Assembly (NCBI GenBank): GCA_030652255.1
Contig: JAUSAZ010000088.1
Coordinates: 1-63,282 of the forward strand
Source of the DNA: Myxococcales bacterium
Lineage (GTDB): Bacteria; Myxococcota_A; Polyangia; Polyangiales; Ga0077539
Direction: 5' to 3'
DNA length: 63,282 nucleotides
The notes under the pieces were generated by a model that saw only the letters and a list, made by a program, of their open reading frames with translations, did not search any database and was not told where the DNA came from. Positions 35,822 through 43,361 of this stretch are shown one piece after another. The number at the start of each line of letters is the position of its first letter. Position 1 is the first letter of the stretch. A program made the position numbers and the translations under genes.

Positions 35822-35983
35822 CCCGAACCATAGCCCAGCTCGGCTCGCCGACGCGACGAAGTGACAGCAGGAAATGCTTGCATCGCAGCGTCAGGGCGGT
35901 TGCGGGGTGCCACCATCGCGACGCACCGGCGGGGGCCGCGGCGCTTCTATCGGCGCCGCGGTCACCGCGCCTGTGCGGTCACT

Positions 35984-36439
35984 TCAGGAGGAGGTTGCCC
36001 CCTGCGGGGTGCGGCCCTTCACCTCGATGGTGCGGGCCTTGGCCTCGGCGCGCTTCGGGAAGCGGATGCTCAGCACGCCGTCTTCGTAGCTGGCCTCGGC
36101 GTTCTCGCCCGCCACGCGGCCCGGCAGGCGGAAGGTGCGGGTGACCTCGCCGTAGCCGCGCTCGGCGAGGTGGTACACCGTGCGGCCGTCGTCCGGCGGG
36201 GCGGCGCGCGAGGCCTTGATGGTCAGCACGTTGTTCTCGATGCCGACCTGCACGTCGGACTGGCTCACGCCCGGGAGGTCGACGCGCAGGGTGATGCTCT
36301 CCTCGTTCTCGAAGACCTCCGCGGGCGCCTCCGGGCGGGCGCGGTGGGCGAAGGACTTGTCCTGGAAGAGCCGCTCCACCTCGCGGTCGAGGCCACGCAG
36401 GGAGGAGTCGAGACCGAAGGGACGCCAGAGGGTCATCAT
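35984..36439 (-). CDS. Small heat-shock protein Hsp20
   Basis: A 151-residue alpha-crystallin-type chaperone that holds unfolding proteins. The N-terminal arm starts with TLWRPFGLDSSLRGLDRE; the crystallin domain runs from VFENEESITLRVDLPGVSQ (about 45) to VKGRTP, with LTIKASR and the AEASYEDGVLSIRFPK motif. The C-terminal IxI tail is weak or absent. Two adjacent ATGs are possible; the first is used. Upstream, at 36521-36529, the coding strand carries CGTTTGACG, also seen ahead of hrcA. No CIRCE inverted repeat was found. Confidence 0.93.
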   Translation of the reverse strand: MMTLWRPFGLDSSLRGLDREVERLFQDKSFAHRARPEAPAEVFENEESITLRVDLPGVSQSDVQVGIENNVLTIKASRAAPPDDGRTVYHLAERGYGEVTRTFRLPGRVAGENAEASYEDGVLSIRFPKRAEAKARTIEVKGRTPQGATSS

Positions 36440-36623
36440 GGTGCTTGCTGCCTTTCCGGCCGGAGCGGGTTTCAGGGTGTCGCTCCGGCGACGTCCCCAG
36501 CAGAAACACCGCGCTCGGAGCGTCAAACGGGGGGCGAATTTTTTGTCCGGGGCGCTGTGATACTGTCGCGCCGCCGCCGCACCCCGAAACGCCCGCACGA
36601 AGACCACGAAGGCGCCTCTCCTG

Positions 36624-38009
36624 ATGTTGGCCCTGCTCGTCCGCGTCGATAACTTCCAGGACAACTCCAGCCGGTCGTTCGCGTTCGGCAAGACGCCGGT
36701 GCGCATCGGGCGCAACGCCCTCAACGACCTGCCCCTGACCTTCCCCTTCGTGTCCCAGTGGCACGCCGTCGTGGCCTTCGACCAGGCCAACGCGGCCTAC
36801 TACGACCTCGGGTCGACCAACGGCACCACGGTGCAGGGGCAGCGCCTCGCGGCCAACCAGCCGGTGGGCATCCCTGGGCCCGAGTGCGAGTTCCGCATCG
36901 GGGCGCTGCGGCTGACCTTCCAGCTGGCCAACGTGCCCGAGCAGATGATCACCGGGTCCGCCGCGGCCAACGCCGACTCCACCGTGGTCTCCGCGGGGCT
37001 GCTCAAGAGCACCCAGGCGAGGCTCCCGGGCGCCGCGAGCGGCCATCCGCCCGTCGACAACGACGTCTCGTCCACCATGATGATCGACTCCGCGTCGCTC
37101 ATGGCCGGCCACGCGGCCCAGCAGCAGGGCGCCGCGCGGCCCACGATGATGGGCCCGGCGCGCAACCAGATCCTCGCGCTGCGCCCGCTCTACGCCGCCC
37201 ACCGCCGGGCCTGGCAGGAACTCCAGCAGGGCCTCGTCAACGTGCTCTCGCAGGTGCCCACCGCGCAGGTGCCCGCGGCCCTCACGCTCTTCGCCGAGAG
37301 CTACCCCGAGGTGGCGGGCGAGGCCCAGCTCAAGGCCCTCGCGCAGTCGCAGAACGTCACGCTCCCGGGCGACCAGGGCAACGGCGGCGCGGCGGGGCAG
37401 CTGGTGCAGCAGCTGGCGCAGTACCTCGTGCCGTCGCGCCCGGCGCCGCAGTCGCCGCAGGAGATGGAGGGCTTCCTGGTGCGGGCGCTCGCGGCCATGG
37501 AGACCTTCGGCACGGCGTACGTGAGCCTGCGCCGGAGCCAGGACGAGTTCGGCACGGAGATGGTCGGGTCGTCCCGCCGCAGCGCCGACCCGACGCCCGT
37601 CGAAGACGCGCAGGACCCGCGGCAGGTGCTGGAGTTCCTCCTCGACTGGACCGGCGACGGCGACGCCCGGATGCAGCAGCTCCGCGGGCAGTACGCCGAG
37701 ATCATGACCCACCAGGTCGCCCTGCTCGGCGCGGTGATGGAGGGCGTTCGCAAGCTGTTGCAGGTGCGGCTCTCGCCCGCGGGCATCCTCCGGCACGTCG
37801 ACGGCGCGGGCGGGGCCTTCAACTTCGGCCCCTTCAAGGCCGCCGCGGCGTGGAAGCGCTACCTGGCCCTGCACGACGAGCTCACCGAGGACAAGGAGAT
37901 CACCTCCGCCATCTTCGGCCGCGACTTCGCCCGGGCGTACTCCGCCGCGCTGGGTGAAAACTTCGCTGACAACGATCCGAGGCGTGTACCATCCGGGCGG
38001 GGTCACTGA
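36624..38009 (+). CDS. FHA-domain protein, TagH-like (type VI secretion associated)
   Basis: A 461-residue protein. The FHA domain (residues 5-105) has the phosphopeptide-binding residues in VRIGRNALNDL, S44-H47 and STNGT (64-68). A Gln/Ala-rich linker follows. The C-terminal third (from about 330), with LLDWTGDGDARMQQLRGQYAEI in part, then ILRHVDGAGG and IFGRDFARAYSAAL, matches the C-terminal domain of T6SS FHA proteins such as TagH/Fha, which work with the PpkA/PppA switch. Downstream are a lipoprotein (56 bases) and the TssB-TssC fusion, supporting that assignment. No kinase or phosphatase partner is in this cluster. Confidence 0.75.
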   Translation: MLALLVRVDNFQDNSSRSFAFGKTPVRIGRNALNDLPLTFPFVSQWHAVVAFDQANAAYYDLGSTNGTTVQGQRLAANQPVGIPGPECEFRIGALRLTFQLANVPEQMITGSAAANADSTVVSAGLLKSTQARLPGAASGHPPVDNDVSSTMMIDSASLMAGHAAQQQGAARPTMMGPARNQILALRPLYAAHRRAWQELQQGLVNVLSQVPTAQVPAALTLFAESYPEVAGEAQLKALAQSQNVTLPGDQGNGGAAGQLVQQLAQYLVPSRPAPQSPQEMEGFLVRALAAMETFGTAYVSLRRSQDEFGTEMVGSSRRSADPTPVEDAQDPRQVLEFLLDWTGDGDARMQQLRGQYAEIMTHQVALLGAVMEGVRKLLQVRLSPAGILRHVDGAGGAFNFGPFKAAAAWKRYLALHDELTEDKEITSAIFGRDFARAYSAALGENFADNDPRRVPSGRGH

Positions 38010-38065
38010 GGTTTCCGGCCCCGTAAAGCTCTTCTGTCTCCAGGCGCGCAGGGGTTGTCGTTCCC

Positions 38066-39133
38066 ATGAGAGTGCTCTCCACCCACGGGGTTGTTCGTTG
38101 GTTCGGGCTCTGCGCCGCGCTGGGCGTCGCCGGCGCGGTCGTCGCGTCCGCGTGCTCCAGCAACCGCCCGCCGCCCGCGGTCCCGCTGCCCGCGCCGACG
38201 CTGTGCGCCATGCCCGCCCCGCAGGCCGTGGCCGGCGCCGTCCCGACGCTGCGCGCCGACCAGTGGGCCCGGCTGCTCATCCGCGGGTACACCCCGGGCA
38301 TGGCGCAGGGCAACGTGCGCGACTGCACCGACCAGCCCATCGTGTGGCGCGAGCCCACGGTGCGCTGCCGCGACGCGGCCGAGCCCAGCGCCCCGGTGCC
38401 GCAGCGGGCCATCACCGAGGACGACGTCATCGTGCAGCGGCTCACCCCCTCGCTGCGCCTCGTGTGGATCATCGTCGACCGCTTCGACAACGGCGAGGCC
38501 ACGGGGCCCGTGGCGGTGACGGAGTTCGCCAACAACCGGGTGGGCGTGCGGGCCATCGGCACGCTGCGCACCTTCCCCCGTCGGCCGCGGCTGCGGCTGG
38601 AGTCCATCGGCGCGCGGCGGGTGCTCATCGGCGAGGGTGAGGTGTGCGCGGACGAGAACAACCCGCTCACCTGCCGGCGCCAGGCGCGGCTGATGATGCT
38701 CCAGGGCGACCGCTTCGTGGCCGAGCCGCTGCGCTCCACCAGCGGGCGCTGCCTCGGCCCGGCGCGCTTCGAGTTCAAGAAGGAGTACTCCGTGGTCGTC
38801 GACGAGACGGGCTGGGAGCGCACCTTCGAGCTGCAGACCTCGTTGCAGTACCGCGCCGAGGGCGTGCAGGTGAGCGAGCAGGTGATCGTGTCCGACCGCG
38901 ACCGGGCGCGGCCGCAGGTGCCGGCGCGGGTGTTCCGCCGGGCGGCGGCCGACCGGGCCATCTACGTGATCAACAACGCCTTCGTGGCGAGCGACCCGTC
39001 GCTGTGGAACCGCGTGCTACGCGTCGACGCCCGCACCGGCCTGGTGCGCGACGGCGGCCTCGGCGACGCGAGCGCCGACGCGCCGGACGCCGACGACGAG
39101 GCCGACATGGACCTCATCGGCACCGGCCTCTGA
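38066..39133 (+). CDS. Lipoprotein between the TagH-like and TssB-TssC genes
   Basis: A 355-residue lipoprotein (lipobox VVASAC). A Pro-rich spacer of about 20 residues is followed by a beta-rich domain with eight or so Cys. It ends with an Asp/Ala-rich tail (DASADAPDADDEADMD). It is too large to be a usual TssJ lipoprotein and has no recognisable TssJ features. Co-direction and short gaps on both sides (56 and 55 bases) suggest it belongs to the sheath locus. Its role could be to anchor or regulate that system at the envelope. This is inference. Confidence 0.6.
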   Translation: MRVLSTHGVVRWFGLCAALGVAGAVVASACSSNRPPPAVPLPAPTLCAMPAPQAVAGAVPTLRADQWARLLIRGYTPGMAQGNVRDCTDQPIVWREPTVRCRDAAEPSAPVPQRAITEDDVIVQRLTPSLRLVWIIVDRFDNGEATGPVAVTEFANNRVGVRAIGTLRTFPRRPRLRLESIGARRVLIGEGEVCADENNPLTCRRQARLMMLQGDRFVAEPLRSTSGRCLGPARFEFKKEYSVVVDETGWERTFELQTSLQYRAEGVQVSEQVIVSDRDRARPQVPARVFRRAAADRAIYVINNAFVASDPSLWNRVLRVDARTGLVRDGGLGDASADAPDADDEADMDLIGTGL

Positions 39134-39188
39134 GATCCCCTTCGCAGACGTTTCGAACCCCCCATCAACAGTTTCGGGAGTGACGGCG

Positions 39189-40832
39189 ATGAGCACAGAC
39201 GACAAGACTGGCGTGCGGGTGCGTTGGCTCGTGGCGGGCGCGTTCACCGCCCAGCCTGGCGGGCGGCGCTTCACGGTGGGCCCCAACAGCTTCGCGTCGA
39301 CCCTCGAGGCGACCGCGCTGAAGTTCGAGGCCACGGTGCCCGACCGGCTCGGCGACGGCGCCACGCGGGCGTACACGGTGGGCTTCGGCTCGCTCAAGGC
39401 CTTCCAGGCGGCGGAGCTCATCGCCGCGGTGCCGGCGCTGGCGGGGCTCTCTGCCCTCGGCGCGGCGCTGGCGCAGACCGACGCGACGAAGCGCCCCGAC
39501 CCGGTGACGGCGGTGGCGAAGGTCATCGAGCTGGTGGGCGACGGCAAGCTGGCCGCCGCCCTCAAGACGAAGCTCAACGTGGTGCCGCCCGCGTCGCCCG
39601 TCCCCGCGCCCGCGGCGCCCGCGCCCGCGGCCACGTCGCTCGACGCGCTGCTCTCGGGTGACAGCACGCCGCTCGCGCCGCCGACCGCGGGCACGGCGGT
39701 GAGCAGCTTCCTCAAGGCGATGCGCGGGCCGTCCTCGACGGCGACGCAGCCCGCCGCGGGCCGCGGGGCGCGCGACGTCATCGAGGCGGAGGTGTTCGGC
39801 ACGGCGCTCGACCTGCTGCGCTCGCCCGAGGTCGCGAGCCTGGAGTCGGCGTGGCGGGGGCTGAAGCTCCTGGTCGACCAGTGCCCGGAGAACGCGGGCA
39901 TCAGCGTGGAGGTGATCGACGTCGGCCCGGCGGGCGCGCTCGAGGCCATCCGCGCGGCGCTGCCGGAGGTGCCCGAGGACGAGGCCCCCGACGCGATCTT
40001 CGTGTTCGACGCGGTGGACGACCCGGCGCGGCTGCAGGCGCTCGCCAACCTCGGCGCCGACAACGACATCCCCGTGGTGGCGGGCGTCACGGCCGCGCTC
40101 TTCGGCCAGAAGGACCCGCACGCGGTGTCGGCGCGCGTCGAGGACGACGACGGCTCGCTGCCCTCGGCGTGGGCCGAGCTCCGGGCCGACGAGGCCGCGC
40201 GCTGGCTCGCGGTGGTGAGCAACCGCCCGGTGCTGCGCACCGAGGGGACGGGCGCGGCGCGGCGGGTGGTGTTCGGCTCGCCGGTGGCGGCGCTCGGGGC
40301 GATGCTCTCGGCGAGCTACCACAAGAGCGGGGCCTTCGCGCGCATCGTGGGGCCGCAGGGGGCGCTCAAGGCCGCGGGCTCGTACGAGCTGCCGAGCGGG
40401 CGCGACGCGGGCAACCTGGTGCCGACGGAGGTGTTCTACTCCATCCGCGCGCAGAGCCGGCTGGCCGAGCTCGGGATCATCGGGCTCGGGAGCGGGCGCA
40501 ACAGCGACGCGATCATCCTGTCGTCGATGCCGACGGCGCGGAAGGCCGACGACGTGGTGCCGCTCTCGGCGCAGGTGCTCACCGGGCGCGTGGTGCGCTT
40601 CGCCCGCTGGGTGCTGGCGCAGCTCCCGCCGGGCGCCGAGGAGCCCGAGGTGAAGCTGATGTTCGAGCAGGCGGCGGCGGTGTTCCTCTTCCCGACGGCG
40701 CAGGAGGCGGCGCGGCTGGAGGCCCAGGTGGTGACCCAGGGCGAGCAGCGCAGCGTGGTGCTCTCCGTGAGCGCGCGGGCCGACCTCGCGGGCATCCCCT
40801 TCCACCTCGGCTTCGGGCTCCCGCTCAAGTAG
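39189..40832 (+). CDS. Fused TssB-TssC contractile sheath protein
   Basis: A 547-residue protein. Residues 20-115 resemble the small sheath protein TssB/VipA (FTVGPNSFASTLEATALK, then VGFGSLKAFQAAELIAAVP). A Pro/Ala/Ser linker (125-180) leads to a TssC/VipB body: VASLESAWRGLKLLVDQ, LGADNDIPVVAGVTAALFG, VVFGSPVAALGAMLSA and TEVFYSIRAQSRLAELGIIG. In most T6SS these are two genes whose products interlock to make the contractile sheath. The ATG at 39189 is preferred over GTG 39180 because GGGAG lies 8 bases before it. No TssA, TssK, TssM, Hcp, VgrG or ClpV gene is in the window, so the rest of any machine must lie elsewhere. Confidence 0.85.
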   Translation: MSTDDKTGVRVRWLVAGAFTAQPGGRRFTVGPNSFASTLEATALKFEATVPDRLGDGATRAYTVGFGSLKAFQAAELIAAVPALAGLSALGAALAQTDATKRPDPVTAVAKVIELVGDGKLAAALKTKLNVVPPASPVPAPAAPAPAATSLDALLSGDSTPLAPPTAGTAVSSFLKAMRGPSSTATQPAAGRGARDVIEAEVFGTALDLLRSPEVASLESAWRGLKLLVDQCPENAGISVEVIDVGPAGALEAIRAALPEVPEDEAPDAIFVFDAVDDPARLQALANLGADNDIPVVAGVTAALFGQKDPHAVSARVEDDDGSLPSAWAELRADEAARWLAVVSNRPVLRTEGTGAARRVVFGSPVAALGAMLSASYHKSGAFARIVGPQGALKAAGSYELPSGRDAGNLVPTEVFYSIRAQSRLAELGIIGLGSGRNSDAIILSSMPTARKADDVVPLSAQVLTGRVVRFARWVLAQLPPGAEEPEVKLMFEQAAAVFLFPTAQEAARLEAQVVTQGEQRSVVLSVSARADLAGIPFHLGFGLPLK

Positions 40833-40848
40833 CCGACGACCCTCTCGT

Positions 40849-42189
40849 CTACCGCTCCTCCAGCCGGGCGTAGATCGCCCTCGCCACCCGGCTCATCGTG
40901 GGCGTGAGCGGCCCGCGCAGGGCCCTGCGCAGCGATCGCCGCGCGGTGACCCTGTCGCCCGTGTGCACCGCGAACCACGCGTTGCGCAGGTGCCCCGACG
41001 GGTCGCGCGGGCGCATCTGCATCATCGCGTCGAGCTGGTGCGCGTCCGAGCGGAAGCCCCGCGCCGTCTGCCACGACATGAACCCCAGCAGCAGGAGCAG
41101 CGCCGCCCCGGAGGCCCCCACGAGGCGCCGGGCGTCCGCGGAGAGCGTCCCTACCCAGGCGGGCGCCGGGGCGCGCAGCAGGGCCACGGCGAGCAGCAGC
41201 GCGGCGGCGGAGAGGTAGCGGTCGAGGCCGAACTCCAGGGTGTCCGCGCGCGCCACCAGCGGCAGCACGGAGAGGGCCGCGCCCACGACGAGCACCGCCG
41301 TGACGGGGGAGCGGGCACCCGGAGCGGGAGCGGAGACCGGCACGGGGACGCCCGGGAGGCGGGGTGCGCCGCGGCGCCAGAGGAATACCGCGGCGAGTAA
41401 AGGGAGGGCCGCCGTGAGGGCGCCCGCGGGCGTGAGGGCCTGGGAGAGTTCCCACTGCGGGAGGCGCAGGGCGGTCTCGGTGGGGACGATCAGGGCGCGG
41501 GTGGCGACGGACAGCGCGCCCGGGACGCGGGGCGCCCAGCGGGCGAGGTCGGCGACCGAGGGCCGCGCGGCGGCGGCGGCGAGCGCGGCGGCGAGGGCGA
41601 CGGCGGCCGCGGTGCGGCGCGCGCGGGGGGAAGGGTCGTCGAGCGCGGCGGCGAGGGCGAGGGCGACCGCCGCGGGGGCGGCCACGGGCGAGGCGGCGAG
41701 GGCGAAGAGGGCGGCGCCGAGGCCGAGGGCGGCGCGGCGGTGCTGGAGCGACAGTGCGAGGGCGGCGAGGGCGGCGAGGGCGAGGGCCTCGCTGCGGGCG
41801 GAGAGGTGGCCGAAGCACTCCACCAGCGAGGGGTGCAGCGCGAGGGCGGCGAGCGTGAAGGCGTGCCACGGGTGGACTCGATCGCCCGGGTGGCGCGCCC
41901 GCGCGAACTCCACCATGAGCGCGAGGGCGAGGAGGTACAGCGCCAGCGAGGCGAGGTGCTGGGCCTGGACGGTGGCCAGGAAGTCGCGCGGCGCGACGGC
42001 GCGCACGGCGCGGAGCGAGAGCGCGGCGGCGGGCTGGGCGCGGGGCGGGGTGAAGATGTCCGCGGGCGGAAAGGGCCGGCGCACCGGGACGACGTGGAGG
42101 TCGTCGAGCAGCGGGTCGCCGGTGATCGCGGGCCAGCCGAACAGCAGCACCCCGGCGTAGAGCAGTACCAGCAACACCCGGCGGCGCAC
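40849..42189 (-). CDS. Polytopic membrane protein of unknown function
   Basis: A 446-residue membrane protein with about ten hydrophobic helices in the first 400 residues, very rich in Ala and Leu. After the last helix it has a short soluble tail with a TPR-like turn (GHLRNAWFAVHTGDRVTARR). Early loops (GDPLLDDLHVVPV) resemble O-mannosyl- or GT-C-type membrane enzymes, but no catalytic motif can be named. The GTG at 42189 (start VRRRVLLVLLYAG) is preferred over the ATG at 42258, because the longer form would occupy most of the divergent promoter region of the ABC operon. Confidence 0.6.
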   Translation of the reverse strand: MRRRVLLVLLYAGVLLFGWPAITGDPLLDDLHVVPVRRPFPPADIFTPPRAQPAAALSLRAVRAVAPRDFLATVQAQHLASLALYLLALALMVEFARARHPGDRVHPWHAFTLAALALHPSLVECFGHLSARSEALALAALAALALSLQHRRAALGLGAALFALAASPVAAPAAVALALAAALDDPSPRARRTAAAVALAAALAAAAARPSVADLARWAPRVPGALSVATRALIVPTETALRLPQWELSQALTPAGALTAALPLLAAVFLWRRGAPRLPGVPVPVSAPAPGARSPVTAVLVVGAALSVLPLVARADTLEFGLDRYLSAAALLLAVALLRAPAPAWVGTLSADARRLVGASGAALLLLLGFMSWQTARGFRSDAHQLDAMMQMRPRDPSGHLRNAWFAVHTGDRVTARRSLRRALRGPLTPTMSRVARAIYARLEER

Positions 42190-42235
42190 CGCCCGACCGT
42201 ACCCCCGAACGCCCCGCGCGAGGGAGGCTGGAGAA

Positions 42236-42246
42236 TGGGATTCCCA
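42236..42246. promoter_or_regulatory. Small palindrome upstream of the ABC importer genes
   Basis: TGGGATTCCCA is a perfect 11-base palindrome 32 bases before the GTG start of the ATPase gene, in the 89-base divergent region. It could be an operator for a dimeric regulator. At this length it may be chance. Confidence 0.2.
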
Positions 42247-42278
42247 AGCACCGGGCACATCTGGAACACTCCGCGCCC

Positions 42279-43361
42279 GTGGCCGCTGTCACCCTGCGAG
42301 GGATCCGCAAGACGCTCGGTCCCAACCTCATCCTGCGGGGCATCGACCTCGCGCTGAACCAGGGTGAGTTCGCGGTGCTCGTGGGCCCGTCGGGCTGCGG
42401 CAAGAGCACCCTGCTGCGCACCGTCGCGGGCCTGGAGGAGCCCGACTCCGGCACCGTCACCCTCGGCGACCGCGACGTCACCCGCGCGCCACCGCGCGAC
42501 CGCGACATCGCGATGGTGTTCCAGAGCTACGCGCTCTATCCGCACCTCACGGTGCGCGACAACCTGGCCTTCGGGCTGAAGCTCCGCGGCGTCGACCCGA
42601 AGGAGATCGCCGCGCGCGTCGCCGAGGTCGCCCGGATGCTCACCATCGAGGCCCTGCTCGACCGCTTTCCCCGGGAGATGTCCGGCGGCCAGCGGCAGCG
42701 GGTGGCGATGGGCCGCGCGGTGGTGCGCCGGCCGCAGCTCTTCCTCTTCGACGAGCCCCTGAGCAACCTCGACGCGGCCCTGCGCGCGCAGGTGCGCGTG
42801 GAGATCAAGCGCCTCCACGCCAGCCTCGGCGCCACCATGCTCTACGTGACCCACGACCAGGTCGAGGCGATGACCCTCGCCGACCGCCTCGTGGTGCTGC
42901 GCGCCGGCGCCGTCGAGCAGGAGGGGCCGCCATTGGAGGTCTACCAGCGCCCCGCGTCGCGCTTCGTCGCGGGCTTCCTGGGCTCCCCCGCGATGAACTT
43001 CTTCACCGGCGCCGTCGACCCCACCGCCCGCTTCGCCGACGCCCCGGGCCTGCGCGTGGCGCTCGACCCCGCGCGCTTCGCCGAGCTTCCCCCCGGCCGC
43101 GCGGTGGTCATCGGCGTGCGCCCGCACGACGTCGTCCCCGACCCCGACGGCGCCATCGACCTGCACGTCGAGGTGGTCGAGCCCATGGGCTTCGAGGCCT
43201 ACGCCCACGGCACCGTCGGCGGCGTCACCTTCGTCGCGCGCCTCGACGGCGACGCCGCGCTCCCCCGCCCCGGCGAGCGCCTCCCCCTGCGCGTCAGCCC
43301 CGGCGCCGTGCACCTCTTCGACCCCACCACGGAGCGCTCCCTCGACGCGGGGCGCTCGTGA
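42279..43361 (+). CDS. Carbohydrate ABC transporter ATP-binding protein (MalK/UgpC-like)
   Basis: A 360-residue ATPase. The nucleotide-binding domain has Walker A GPSGCGKST, the Q-loop (VFQSYALYP), signature MSGGQRQRVAMGRAV, Walker B FLFDEPLSNLD and the H-loop YVTHDQVEAM. The C-terminal OB-fold domain (TOBE, from about 240) places it in the MalK/UgpC group that serves sugar or glycerophosphate importers. The GTG start is the only one leaving the N-terminal strand intact. Its stop overlaps the start of the binding-protein/permease fusion (GTGA). Confidence 0.95.
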   Translation: MAAVTLRGIRKTLGPNLILRGIDLALNQGEFAVLVGPSGCGKSTLLRTVAGLEEPDSGTVTLGDRDVTRAPPRDRDIAMVFQSYALYPHLTVRDNLAFGLKLRGVDPKEIAARVAEVARMLTIEALLDRFPREMSGGQRQRVAMGRAVVRRPQLFLFDEPLSNLDAALRAQVRVEIKRLHASLGATMLYVTHDQVEAMTLADRLVVLRAGAVEQEGPPLEVYQRPASRFVAGFLGSPAMNFFTGAVDPTARFADAPGLRVALDPARFAELPPGRAVVIGVRPHDVVPDPDGAIDLHVEVVEPMGFEAYAHGTVGGVTFVARLDGDAALPRPGERLPLRVSPGAVHLFDPTTERSLDAGRS

